Shown here piece after piece: positions 1-7,992 of a DNA stretch of 64,000 nucleotides. The notes below the pieces were generated by a model. It worked only from the letters and a program-made list of their open reading frames with translations. It did no database searches and was not told where the DNA came from. Every line of letters starts with the position of its first letter. Within the stretch, counting starts at the first letter, position 1. The position numbers and the translations under genes were made by a program. The DNA comes from Fibrobacter sp. UWH4 (GTDB lineage: Bacteria > Fibrobacterota > Fibrobacteria > Fibrobacterales > Fibrobacteraceae), in contig NZ_FRAY01000006.1 in the NCBI RefSeq assembly GCF_900142475.1, positions 62,001 to 126,000 of the forward strand, written 5' to 3'.

Positions 1-13
1 AATGGAATAAAAT

Positions 14-577
14 ATGCTATCAGTCATTATCGTCATCGTGATTATTGTATTATCCGTAATACTCGCCGCTATCGGCGCGTATGTGGTTATCCATAGTTCC
101 GACGAAAAGGACGAACCGAAGCGAGTCATCGATGTTTCGGGCCAGTACGCCGTCGTGGTACGCCCCGCCCGCGAATCGCTTTCCGCCGTAAAGCCCTCCG
201 AGGCTTCGCTCAGGTCCTGGCTCGACACGCAGAACCTGCCTCCCGAAAAGAAAGAGGAACTCATCGCCCAATGGAACGCCTCGATGGAAGCCACCATCCG
301 CACCATCGACGAAGGCGACAAGAACGGCACCGCCACCTACCGCATCGAACTCGGCCCCAAGGGCAAGGAATACGTGAAGTTCGTGAGCGACGAAAACTTT
401 ATTACCCGCGAGCAGATTCGCAACCATGCGGAAATTCTGCCGCCCTATGTACTCGGCTGCGACTGCAGACTTCTCCCCAAGCAACCCTGGGAAAACCCGA
501 GCAAGTCCGGCTGGAAAGCAGTCGTCCCTTCGCACGGCAACCACTACGACGTCCCCGACTGGAGGCACCTTGCGTAA
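14..577 (+). CDS. Hypothetical membrane-anchored protein
   Basis: The product is 187 aa. A single hydrophobic helix spans roughly residues 2-27 (start MLSVIIVIVIIVLSVILAA), then comes a charged, apparently soluble domain with no motif I recognise. The helix suggests an N-terminal membrane anchor with the rest outside the cytoplasm. Its stop overlaps the TTG start of the PorV-like gene by 8 bp, so the two are probably translationally coupled and may work together in the envelope. No function is assigned. The gene starts only 14 bases into the window, so its promoter and any upstream operon partner are not visible. Confidence 0.6.
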   Translation: MLSVIIVIVIIVLSVILAAIGAYVVIHSSDEKDEPKRVIDVSGQYAVVVRPARESLSAVKPSEASLRSWLDTQNLPPEKKEELIAQWNASMEATIRTIDEGDKNGTATYRIELGPKGKEYVKFVSDENFITREQIRNHAEILPPYVLGCDCRLLPKQPWENPSKSGWKAVVPSHGNHYDVPDWRHLA

Positions 578-2756
578 ATCGTTACTTACTGCACTCGTTT
601 TAGCGCCCGCGCTGTCCTTTGCGGCAGGCTCTGCCATCATCACGCTCGAAATGCCCGTCGGCGCACGCCAGCTGGGCATGGGCGAAGCAGGTGCCGCCCT
701 CGCCGACGACCCGACAGCCATGTACTACAACCCTGCCGGTCTCGCCTTCGGCCCCCTGGCCGACGAATGGCGCATGAGCTACCCTGTCGAATCCAAGAAC
801 GCCCCCTTCTTCACGAGCATGGCGGCACGTTCCAAGGACGGTTTCTTCAGCAAGAGCGAACTTTGGGCAGGTACCGCCAACGGTATCCAGAAATTTGACG
901 GCGAACAGTGGGTTGACTATCACTCCATCACGCTGCAGGGCAACGCCAAGGTCCGCGACGCAGTCAAGGTCTACGTAGGCACTGAACACGGACTTGACGA
1001 ATATGTTCGCCAGGTAAAGAAATTCAATGATATCAAGACGGCCGACGACGAAAAACACGTAGTCGAAGTCAAGATGCCCTGGAACCTGATCGTGAAGGAC
1101 ACCATCACGGCGGTTCTCTACGAAAGCCGTACAGAGAAGCTCTGGGTTGGTACTCCCAAGTCGCTGTACCGCTTTGACGGCAAGGCCTGGAAAAACTACG
1201 ACAGCGAACTCGGCAAGCACCGCATTACCGCACTCGAAAGCCAGGGTGCCTCGATCTGGATCGGAACCGAAGACGGCCTGTTCGTCTACCGCAACGGCCA
1301 ATTCGAACAGAAAGGTAAAGTGCTCCCCAGCCAAAAGATCCGCGCACTGGTCTGGTCCGAAAACCGCAAGGAACTTTACGTGGCAGTCGAAGGCGCGGGC
1401 ATCGCAAGGCTCATTCCCAAGAAGAGCGTGAACGACAAGGACCGCTGGAGCCTGTTCAACCAGGAAGACGGCATCATGGACCTCTCCCCGACCGCGCTCG
1501 CCATCGACAGCTCGGGACATGTATGGGCGGCCCACAACGGAGGCCTCTCGCACTTTACACTGCGCAAATGGGAACAGGTGCAGTTCGCCGACAACAGGGT
1601 GAACGACATTTCCGTGGACCAGCGCGGCGGTATCTGGATCGCAACCGACAAGGGTGTCTGGCGCCACCTGCCCGACTACGCCACCGCAAGCGGCCGCAAG
1701 GCGGAACTTGAGCGCGGCGCCGCCGAAGAAGAAGGCTCCACCAAGAGCGAAGACGAATGGGTTCATTACCACAGCGGCAACGGCCTTTCGACCAACAAGG
1801 TATGGGCAGTGCTCCCGCAGGGCAACGACGTGTGGTTCAGCACCGCGAACGGCATGGAACAGTTCAAGGACGCCGACTACCAGATTACGGCCTTCTACGA
1901 AAAGCTCCTCCCGATCCTGAACATTCCCGACTTGTACCACCTTTACGCTGGCATGACCATTCCACTGAACGACTGGGGTACGCTAGGTTTCTTCGTGAAC
2001 TTCGTGAGCTTCGGTTCTACGGTCGCCTCGGGTGACGTGGACGCCGACGACCTCGTAGCCTACAACAGCTCCGAAATCGTGGGCGGCTTCAGCTACGGTA
2101 CGCGCTTCCCGAACGACTGGGGTCTCGGTCTTTCTATCAAGTTCTTCTACTCCGACCTGAGCTCCGGCGCCGCCGCCGGGCAAGAAGAAGCGACCACCTT
2201 CGGTTACGCCTTCGACATCGGTATTTTGAAGAAGAACCTTCTTGTAGACAAATTAAACTTCGCCCTCGTCCTCGCGAACATCGGTCCGAGCGTCTACTAC
2301 GTGGACAAGACCATCGAAGACCCGATTCCCCTGACATGGCGTCTAGGCCTCTCTTACGAGCTGCTGAGCCTCGCCGACTACAAGTGGACTATCGTCGCCG
2401 ATTACAACCGCGAAGTCGTGTATGACGACGACAAGGGCAACCCCGAGCCGTTCTACATTTCTTGCTGGAAATCCATCGCCAACCCGGAACGCGGCGGCGA
2501 CGGATTAGAGGCAGCCAAGAATTCCCTGATGCAGGGCGTTTTCAACGTGGGTACAGAATTCGTATACGCGAACACGATCGCCCTCCGCGCCGGTTACCTG
2601 TACGACCAGACCGGAAAGCGCAACGAAGTGGACCTCGGTTTCGGCTTTATGCTTTCCGACGTATTGCAGTTCGACTTCGCCACCATCAAGGACGTAGGCG
2701 ACAACGACGGCGTTCGCGACGGTCAGATGCGCTTTGGCATGCTATTCAAGTTCTAG
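570..2756 (+). CDS. PorV/PorQ-type outer-membrane protein with inserted beta-propeller
   Basis: The start is taken as TTG at 570, preceded by GGAGG at 561-565. This gives a signal peptide (MRKSLLTALVLAPALSFAAG) and 728 aa. After the signal comes the PorV/PorQ/UPF0164-like beginning, GARQLGMGEAGAALADDPTA, followed by MYYNPAGLAF. At about residue 90 the barrel is interrupted by about 350 residues of two-component-regulator-type propeller repeats (LWVGTPKSLYRFDG, IWIGTEDGLFVYRNG, IWIATDKGVWRHL, VWFSTANGMEQF). Barrel sequence resumes and ends in an aromatic residue (GMLFKF). PorV/PorQ proteins are linked to type IX secretion and surface attachment of cargo. The propeller may be an extracellular loop domain that binds cargo or carbohydrate; that part is inference. 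Confidence 0.75.
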   Translation: MRKSLLTALVLAPALSFAAGSAIITLEMPVGARQLGMGEAGAALADDPTAMYYNPAGLAFGPLADEWRMSYPVESKNAPFFTSMAARSKDGFFSKSELWAGTANGIQKFDGEQWVDYHSITLQGNAKVRDAVKVYVGTEHGLDEYVRQVKKFNDIKTADDEKHVVEVKMPWNLIVKDTITAVLYESRTEKLWVGTPKSLYRFDGKAWKNYDSELGKHRITALESQGASIWIGTEDGLFVYRNGQFEQKGKVLPSQKIRALVWSENRKELYVAVEGAGIARLIPKKSVNDKDRWSLFNQEDGIMDLSPTALAIDSSGHVWAAHNGGLSHFTLRKWEQVQFADNRVNDISVDQRGGIWIATDKGVWRHLPDYATASGRKAELERGAAEEEGSTKSEDEWVHYHSGNGLSTNKVWAVLPQGNDVWFSTANGMEQFKDADYQITAFYEKLLPILNIPDLYHLYAGMTIPLNDWGTLGFFVNFVSFGSTVASGDVDADDLVAYNSSEIVGGFSYGTRFPNDWGLGLSIKFFYSDLSSGAAAGQEEATTFGYAFDIGILKKNLLVDKLNFALVLANIGPSVYYVDKTIEDPIPLTWRLGLSYELLSLADYKWTIVADYNREVVYDDDKGNPEPFYISCWKSIANPERGGDGLEAAKNSLMQGVFNVGTEFVYANTIALRAGYLYDQTGKRNEVDLGFGFMLSDVLQFDFATIKDVGDNDGVRDGQMRFGMLFKF

Positions 2757-2776
2757 CAGCTTAGCGGCTACGCCGC

Positions 2777-2840
2777 AATGTGAAATGTGTAGTGTGGAAT
2801 GTGGAATGACTAATTAATTACACATCTCACATTACACATT
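2777..2840. repeat. Dispersed GTGGAATGTGAAATG-type inverted repeat, copy 1
   Basis: The spacer between the PorV-like gene and rsmG consists of near-repeats of AATGTGAAATGTG and GTGTGGAATGTGGAATG, followed by their approximate complement (CACATCTCACATTACACATT). A very similar element lies at 10919-10983. Both sit next to the 3' end of a minus-strand gene, so they may act as terminator hairpins or be mobile repeat units. Confidence 0.6.
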
Positions 2841-2844
2841 AATT

Positions 2845-3678
2845 TTATTCTATGCGTTCAAGAATTATGAGGGCGCGTTCCTGCGTGCTGTTCGGAATCG
2901 TGTAGAAATGCTTCCCTACAAACTTGTAGCCGAAATCTTCCGGATGGAAGGTCTTGAGTTCGTCGGCCACGGCGGGGCCCTTCATAAAGAACACGCGACC
3001 GCCCACCTTGAGTGAATTGGCAATTCGCGGGAGCGTCTTTTCCATGAGTTCGAAGGCGCGGCTGATGACCCCGTCTACCGGAATGGTCATGCTGCGGCTC
3101 GTCACCTTGTGGCCGAACACGTCGATTCCCTTGAGGCCCATCTTCTCGATGACCATGTTGAGGAAGTTGATGCGGTTCGGGCGCGGTTCGCAGAGTGTCA
3201 AGCGGATGGAGTGATTCACAATCTTGAGAGGAATCCCCGGGAAACCGGCACCGCTGCCGACGTCGATCATGCGGGCAGGCCACTTGGGCACATAGGCGTT
3301 AATCAACGTGCAGTCGGCGTAATGGCGTTCCACCATCGTCTCAAAAGCATTCAGGCGCGTCAAGTCCTGGTCGTCGTTGTTGGCGCGCAACAACTGATGA
3401 AATTCCCAAATCTGCTGGAGCGTTTCGGGCTGCAGTTCCACACCGTAGTAATGCAGCAACTTGTCGAGGCCCGCAAGCGAGGGCGTAACGCGCTTGCCGT
3501 TAAAAAGCGGGAAGTCGGTACGGGGCGCCTTGAGGTGCGGCACGAAGTCGCGACCTGCAGCGGACGCATTGCGGGAAGGTTGCCGGGAACCAGCGTTTCG
3601 AGAAGATTGCCGCTGAGACCCGTCGCGAGACTGCGCGGATTCCCTTGAAAACGGTTTCTTGGACCAGTTACTTGCCAT
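2845..3678 (-). CDS. rsmG: 16S rRNA (guanine-N7) methyltransferase RsmG
   Basis: RsmG methylates G527 of 16S rRNA using S-adenosylmethionine. The SAM-binding Rossmann motif IDVGSGAGFPGIPLKI is clear, as are LNAFETMVERHYADC upstream of it and CEPRPNRINFLNMV downstream, both typical of the family. The start is set at MASNWSKKPF (3678), because sequence further upstream does not look like RsmG. The 277-aa product carries a basic, Ser/Arg-rich N-terminal extension of about 70 residues (SRESAQSRDGSQRQSSRNAG) beyond the usual RsmG core of about 210 residues. This tail may bind rRNA. The gene is divergent from the secreted-protein gene at 3761. Confidence 0.88.
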   Translation of the reverse strand: MASNWSKKPFSRESAQSRDGSQRQSSRNAGSRQPSRNASAAGRDFVPHLKAPRTDFPLFNGKRVTPSLAGLDKLLHYYGVELQPETLQQIWEFHQLLRANNDDQDLTRLNAFETMVERHYADCTLINAYVPKWPARMIDVGSGAGFPGIPLKIVNHSIRLTLCEPRPNRINFLNMVIEKMGLKGIDVFGHKVTSRSMTIPVDGVISRAFELMEKTLPRIANSLKVGGRVFFMKGPAVADELKTFHPEDFGYKFVGKHFYTIPNSTQERALIILERIE

Positions 3679-3760
3679 GACAGCAAAGGTAGAAATAAAA
3701 AGGAGCACAAAGGGATAATTTTCGGGAATCGTGCGTGTATAGTATAGAGGAACTCCTGAA

Positions 3761-5320
3761 ATGAGAAATCTATACTGCGCTAAAATTTTATTCGTTGCGC
3801 TTGTCTGGGCAAAAATCGCTGCGGCCATCAACGACAACGCACCTGTCGAAGATTACCCTGCCGAAGCCCCCGTTACGGCAAACGCAACCGACTTGTCACT
3901 TGACGAGGCCCAGGTTTTCGAATGGTGGGACAGCGGAATTATCGATGGCGACGAGGCCCGCGAAATCCTTGATCTCCTTGAAGAAGGCAACACGCCAGAA
4001 GCGTGCATGCTCGCCGAAGTGTACGCCCTGGAAAGTTGCGCAACCGACAACCCGATTGAGAAACAACACCGCAAGGCTTCGGCCAAAAAAAATTTAGGGA
4101 AGGAAACCGCTCGCACCGAGGACACGCACACCTCAAAAGAGAAAGTCACACGCGCTCAAAAAAAGGATGCCCGGCCGAGCGTGATTCCACACGGATATAT
4201 CGAATGGCGAGGCCGGACAGATTCACTTGGGCACCTGGAGAGCGAGCGCACGGAACTACGGCTCCATTTTTACCGTTATTCGTTGCGGCTCGGCACACAG
4301 TCGCTTCTGACTTATAAAAATGCAGGTAGCGAGGCACACCTGGGGCAGATTTCGACCAAGGAACTTCGCAGCAACATTCCGCTCGACACCTTATGGGGCA
4401 CGGCAATGCTTTATCCGATCTGGAAATTCCGGCTGGGGGCGCTCCTGGATACCGCCAAGACAACGCGAGCAAGCCTCGGGTTCGTTCACGGCAACGGAAC
4501 GGAATTGGAACTTGCGTACTGGCGGCATCAGCACACGGGTACGGGCGGCACCTCGGAAACACTCCGTACCGAAAGGCATTCCGTCTCGGCGATGGCCAAG
4601 GGAAACTGGGGAAGCTTTGCCACCTGGTGGATTCCTGAAGATGGGCATGACATTCCCCTATTCAAGATACAGTTACACTACCGGGAAAAAACGGATGTCG
4701 CAATCGTCGCGTGGAAGGCGGACGCCTATCTGCATGGAAATTCGTTACCGAAGGAGGCACACCTGAGTTCAACGATTGCAGATAGCCGCTTCTGGGGAAG
4801 CCAGACATTTGCAGTGACCGCAGCGGAATCGTGGAGGAGCAAGTTCGGCGTAAACGCCCGCACCATTATTCCACTCGAGGGCGATTCCAGCAGGACGAGC
4901 TTGAAGGCATCGGCAGAAACGGGGCCTGGCGCTTTGAGGGGAACGGCAAGCGCAACTTGCCTTTCGGCAGAAGAACGTTGCCGACAAAATGACTTTGATT
5001 TAAGGATTAAGTCTTCATGGAATGTCGACCGCGAACAGCTGGCCTTTTCAGGAAAAATTCGTACAAGGCACACGCTAGATGAAGGCTTTGGCATGCCTCT
5101 TTACGAAGCCGGAGTCGCTTACTCGCAAGACGCTTTCAACAACGCAAGCGTTACCTTCACAATCCCGAAGGGGACTCCTTCGCGAGAAATCCGGCTACGC
5201 AGTAGCACTGACATCGGGAATGATTTTTTGCAGCTGTCGCTCGCAGTCACGTTCCGGCGTACCGCCGAAACCCCGCTCCACCCGCTACATGCGGCATTCT
5301 TCGCCAGATTCAATTTTTAA
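3761..5320 (+). CDS. Secreted, probably outer-membrane protein of unknown function
   Basis: The product is 519 aa, with GAGGA just upstream of the ATG. A signal peptide (MRNLYCAKILFVALVWAKIAAA) is followed by an acidic helical segment (LSLDEAQVFEWWDSGIIDGD, then EAREILDLLEEGN) that loosely resembles the helix-hairpin-helix segments of some Bacteroidetes/Fibrobacter envelope proteins. A basic linker comes next, then about 380 residues of alternating polar and hydrophobic strands ending in ARFNF, a C-terminal aromatic typical of outer-membrane barrels. I recognise no catalytic motif. Its last bases overlap the convergent NUDIX gene by 4 bp. A transport or structural barrel is my best guess. Confidence 0.55.
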   Translation: MRNLYCAKILFVALVWAKIAAAINDNAPVEDYPAEAPVTANATDLSLDEAQVFEWWDSGIIDGDEAREILDLLEEGNTPEACMLAEVYALESCATDNPIEKQHRKASAKKNLGKETARTEDTHTSKEKVTRAQKKDARPSVIPHGYIEWRGRTDSLGHLESERTELRLHFYRYSLRLGTQSLLTYKNAGSEAHLGQISTKELRSNIPLDTLWGTAMLYPIWKFRLGALLDTAKTTRASLGFVHGNGTELELAYWRHQHTGTGGTSETLRTERHSVSAMAKGNWGSFATWWIPEDGHDIPLFKIQLHYREKTDVAIVAWKADAYLHGNSLPKEAHLSSTIADSRFWGSQTFAVTAAESWRSKFGVNARTIIPLEGDSSRTSLKASAETGPGALRGTASATCLSAEERCRQNDFDLRIKSSWNVDREQLAFSGKIRTRHTLDEGFGMPLYEAGVAYSQDAFNNASVTFTIPKGTPSREIRLRSSTDIGNDFLQLSLAVTFRRTAETPLHPLHAAFFARFNF

Positions 5321-5877
5321 GTGCGGCTCCACAAGGCGCAATAAGTCTGCGTGCGGGCCGAAAGGCGTTCATCCTTAAGAATTTCGCGGATCTGCTTCTT
5401 GTCGAACCATTGCGCCTGAATTTCCTCAAGTTCCGAATCGCTCGGGCGAATCTCGCCGCCCGCAACGCCGAGCACTACCACATTACGCTCATTCGAGAAG
5501 CCCACCGCCGAGTAGCTGGGTTTCCACACTTCATCGATGCGCATGAGTGAAAGCCCCGTCTCTTCGCGGAGCTCGCGGGCAGCCGCCTCTTCGTAGGATT
5601 CTCCAGGGTCAATCAGACCCGCCGGAAAATTATAGATGCTCTCGCCCACCGCCATGCGGTATTCCTTGCAAAGCAGAAGCTTTTGACCGGTGCAGTCGTG
5701 CATGATCATCACAACGGCGTGCGGTTTCTTTTCGAGCATGTCCTTAAGTCCCGTAATGTCAGGATTGCGGCTAATCATCTCGTAGGTCTTGGCCTTGCCA
5801 CTGACCGTCCTGTAATGAATGTCGTAACGGGTAATAAACTTGCCCTGATGGACCTTTTCGATCGACTCGAATTCCAT
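5317..5877 (-). CDS. NUDIX hydrolase, ADP-ribose pyrophosphatase-like
   Basis: A complete Nudix box (GX5EX7REUXEEXGU) is present as GLIDPGESYEEAAARELREE followed by TGL, binding the divalent metals that hydrolyse a nucleoside diphosphate linked to another group. The upstream LLLCKEYRMAVGESIYNFPA is typical of ADP-ribose/ADP-sugar pyrophosphatases. ATG at 5877 is preferred over GTG at 5883, because the AGGGG ribosome-binding site is about 8 bases from the ATG. The gene starts just after the nitrilase-fold gene stops, so the two form an operon. The likely role is nucleotide-sugar or ADP-ribose recycling; the true substrate cannot be read from sequence. Confidence 0.82.
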   Translation of the reverse strand: MEFESIEKVHQGKFITRYDIHYRTVSGKAKTYEMISRNPDITGLKDMLEKKPHAVVMIMHDCTGQKLLLCKEYRMAVGESIYNFPAGLIDPGESYEEAAARELREETGLSLMRIDEVWKPSYSAVGFSNERNVVVLGVAGGEIRPSDSELEEIQAQWFDKKQIREILKDERLSARTQTYCALWSRT

Positions 5878-5879
5878 AA

Positions 5880-7289
5880 TCACACCCCTTGAATGGTCTC
5901 GTAATAAATGCAGTCATGCGCACACGCCCCCCTGAACGCACCTTCGCAAATGGGCATCTTGTAGAGCATCTGCGCTTCGTCCTCGTTGCGCGAAATTCGC
6001 TTGCGCACATAGCCGATATCCTGGAAATTAGCCTCTTTCCCCTTGATAAGCGCCGCGCAGGTATTAATCCAAACCACGTTGCAGTCTTCATGGGCGCAAA
6101 GGTCAAACGAACGGCGGAAATCGTAGGAACCTGTCGAAAACGAGGGCACGATAATCAGCGTGAGCTTGAAGCAACGCATCAGCTGCCGCATGTACTCGGT
6201 TTCCAAGAAATCTCGGCAGACCATGATCGCGATGCGGCCAATGCCTTCAAAATGCAGAATGTTCACCACGAGGTTGGAATTGATCTGTTCCAGGTAGCCG
6301 ACCCCATCAAATTCCTTGCGGAACGGGTTCTGCTTGTTCTGTTTGCAGATCACGTGGCCAAACTTGTCCATGACCGTAACGACATTGCGGTTCTTTTCCC
6401 AATACGACGGCAAAATAATCAGAGAAGGAATCTTCTGCGCATCCGCAGGCTGGAGCGACTTTATTTTAGCAGCAACATAACCCGCAGTCTCCGCATTTCC
6501 CAGAAGTTCCGGAAACACGACGATATCGCTTTCGTTTTCGCCAGCGGACCAAATTTTTTTCCAGATGAGTTCGTTATCCGTTTCGAACGAGGGATTTTCG
6601 TAGGCAATGTTGAAATACTGGACCTTGTCCTTGTCACTCAACTTGACCTTAAAATTCCGTTCACGCCTTAAAGGAGTCGCCGCGATTTTCACGGCATTGC
6701 ACCCCCCGAAGCGCGGGAACAAATCCTTCTTCAAAAAGTAATGTTCGTCAATCAGCTCTCCCAACACCGAATTCTCGATGAGCAGGATATTGTACAGGAA
6801 ACTTTCAAGATTGTTGTAACGGTGCACCAGGCGATGCTTGCGTTCCCAAATACACGAGCAGCGCGGCAAAATTCCAACGCCCACCGATTCGCGGTTCGTA
6901 TTCAGGACTATCGAAAAACTTTCCTGTTCAAATTCGCCGATAGCCTTGTTCAATAACAGAGCCATGGACTGATCCAAAATTTGTAAAAGTCCAAGCATCG
7001 CATAGTAGTCCCCATTTTCCGTAAAACGTCCAATGAGCGCCTGCAAATTTGCATAAAAAGAATCGGTTAAATCAGCCGGAACAAGTTCACGGATTGACTC
7101 ATCATCAGGAGTCTCAAGATTCCCCTCCGGCTTCGCCAGGAACAAGGTGCCGACACTCGCCTGCACTTCCTTGTAGATACGCCTCTTTTCTGCAGGAGAA
7201 ACACAACTGTACCTCACAAAGAATTCTTCGGAGCAAGAATTCACGATAGACGCACATAACTCCGCAACAATGTTATAAAGGTTCTGCAT
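5880..7289 (-). CDS. Carbon-nitrogen hydrolase (nitrilase-fold) domain protein
   Basis: The product is 469 aa. The C-terminal half has the nitrilase-superfamily Glu-Lys-Cys arrangement: Glu in IVVFPELLGN, Lys in VICKQNKQNPF and Cys in IAIMVCRDFLE, followed by LIIVPSFSTGS. The N-terminal 200 or so residues are helical, contain no motif I know, and are not part of a standard nitrilase. The enzyme presumably hydrolyses or transfers an amide or nitrile group in the cytoplasm. Coupling to the NUDIX gene suggests nucleotide- or cofactor-related metabolism, but this is inference. Start ATG at 7289 follows a very A/T-rich leader. Confidence 0.65.
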   Translation of the reverse strand: MQNLYNIVAELCASIVNSCSEEFFVRYSCVSPAEKRRIYKEVQASVGTLFLAKPEGNLETPDDESIRELVPADLTDSFYANLQALIGRFTENGDYYAMLGLLQILDQSMALLLNKAIGEFEQESFSIVLNTNRESVGVGILPRCSCIWERKHRLVHRYNNLESFLYNILLIENSVLGELIDEHYFLKKDLFPRFGGCNAVKIAATPLRRERNFKVKLSDKDKVQYFNIAYENPSFETDNELIWKKIWSAGENESDIVVFPELLGNAETAGYVAAKIKSLQPADAQKIPSLIILPSYWEKNRNVVTVMDKFGHVICKQNKQNPFRKEFDGVGYLEQINSNLVVNILHFEGIGRIAIMVCRDFLETEYMRQLMRCFKLTLIIVPSFSTGSYDFRRSFDLCAHEDCNVVWINTCAALIKGKEANFQDIGYVRKRISRNEDEAQMLYKMPICEGAFRGACAHDCIYYETIQGV

Positions 7290-7344
7290 AAGTAGTAACT
7301 AAAAATTAAAAATAAAAAAAAGAAAAAGGGAAAATAGTGTAGTG

Positions 7345-7568
7345 GTGCTCTCGACACAAAATTTGCGGAGCCCGCGTGTGAGCAAAATCACACAGACATT
7401 CGCCGACGAATAAGGCCCTAGCCGATGTATACAAACCTGTTTACTTCGGTAAACGCGATTTTGTTCATGGCCATAGTTTTTCCAAACCTGAAAATCTATT
7501 TTATAGGCACCCAAACACTCCCTGACGGCCCTAGGTTACCTCCTTTACCCGGGGCCGTCCTTTTTTTT
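7345..7568 (+). ncRNA. Candidate structured RNA (small RNA or leader)
   Basis: A non-coding stretch between divergent genes holds three small perfect hairpins in series: GTGTGA/TCACAC (7376-7393), ATTCG/CGAAT (7398-7411) and GTTTAC-TTCG-GTAAAC (7439-7454, a stable UUCG tetraloop). It ends in a strong intrinsic terminator at 7524-7568. No plus-strand gene lies upstream, so the terminator must end either a free-standing small RNA or an attenuated leader of the 130-aa membrane protein gene. I could not match it to 6S, tmRNA, SRP or RNase P landmarks. The 5' end is a guess. Confidence 0.5.
7524..7568 (+). terminator. Intrinsic terminator of the candidate RNA
   Basis: Arms GACGGCCC (7524-7531) and GGGCCGTC (7552-7559) pair perfectly around a 20-nt loop and are followed by C and eight T residues (7561-7568). 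Confidence 0.85.
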
Positions 7569-7596
7569 CGGCGGACTAAATTCTATTTTTTCGCTA

Positions 7597-7989
7597 ATGA
7601 TTTTCGCAACTATCATCGGGGCTATCGCTTTTTTGCCCGCCATCGCCTTGAACATTGCGCTCGCCTTGGGCGCCCCGCTCGGCGCCTACGCCATGAATGC
7701 GCGCTACAAGGTGATTCCGCCCGAGGTCCGCAAGGCTTTCATCGTGCCGACCACGATGCAGTTCGTGGCGCTATTCGTACTACTTTCGGCAGGGCACGTT
7801 TTGCCCGAGATTATCCCGTTCATGGTGACGCGGATTCTCGCATTCTTCTTTGCGCTGTACTTGACGTTCTATACGGCGACGGTTCTCTTTAGCACCGCCC
7901 ACAAGGAACGTACCGTGATGGGAAGCTTCGCCGTCGTGACAAGCATCTGCTTCTGGATTACTGCTTTTGGCACTTTAAGCTGGGAGTAA
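7597..7989 (+). CDS. Small integral membrane protein
   Basis: The product is 130 aa with four predicted membrane helices (for example MIFATIIGAIAFLPAIALNI and MVTRILAFFFALYLTFYTA) and short polar loops. I do not recognise a family. It starts 29 bases after an intrinsic terminator, so its expression may depend on read-through (attenuation). No clear ribosome-binding site precedes the ATG. It is followed after 3 bases by queH, making an operon likely. Confidence 0.6.
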   Translation: MIFATIIGAIAFLPAIALNIALALGAPLGAYAMNARYKVIPPEVRKAFIVPTTMQFVALFVLLSAGHVLPEIIPFMVTRILAFFFALYLTFYTATVLFSTAHKERTVMGSFAVVTSICFWITAFGTLSWE

Positions 7990-7992
7990 TAT

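Noticed and set aside
426-569. Upstream extension of the PorV-like gene (start at 426)
   Set aside because: It lies entirely inside the upstream gene, lacks a signal peptide start and has a better TTG start with GGAGG at 570.
3679-3837. N-terminal extension of rsmG (53 residues)
   Set aside because: The extension is hydrophobic and unlike RsmG, and overlaps the divergent promoter and start of the 3761 gene.
7300-7568. 6S RNA, tmRNA, SRP RNA or RNase P RNA identity of the structured region
   Set aside because: None of the conserved landmark sequences of these RNAs could be found. It is kept only as an unnamed candidate.
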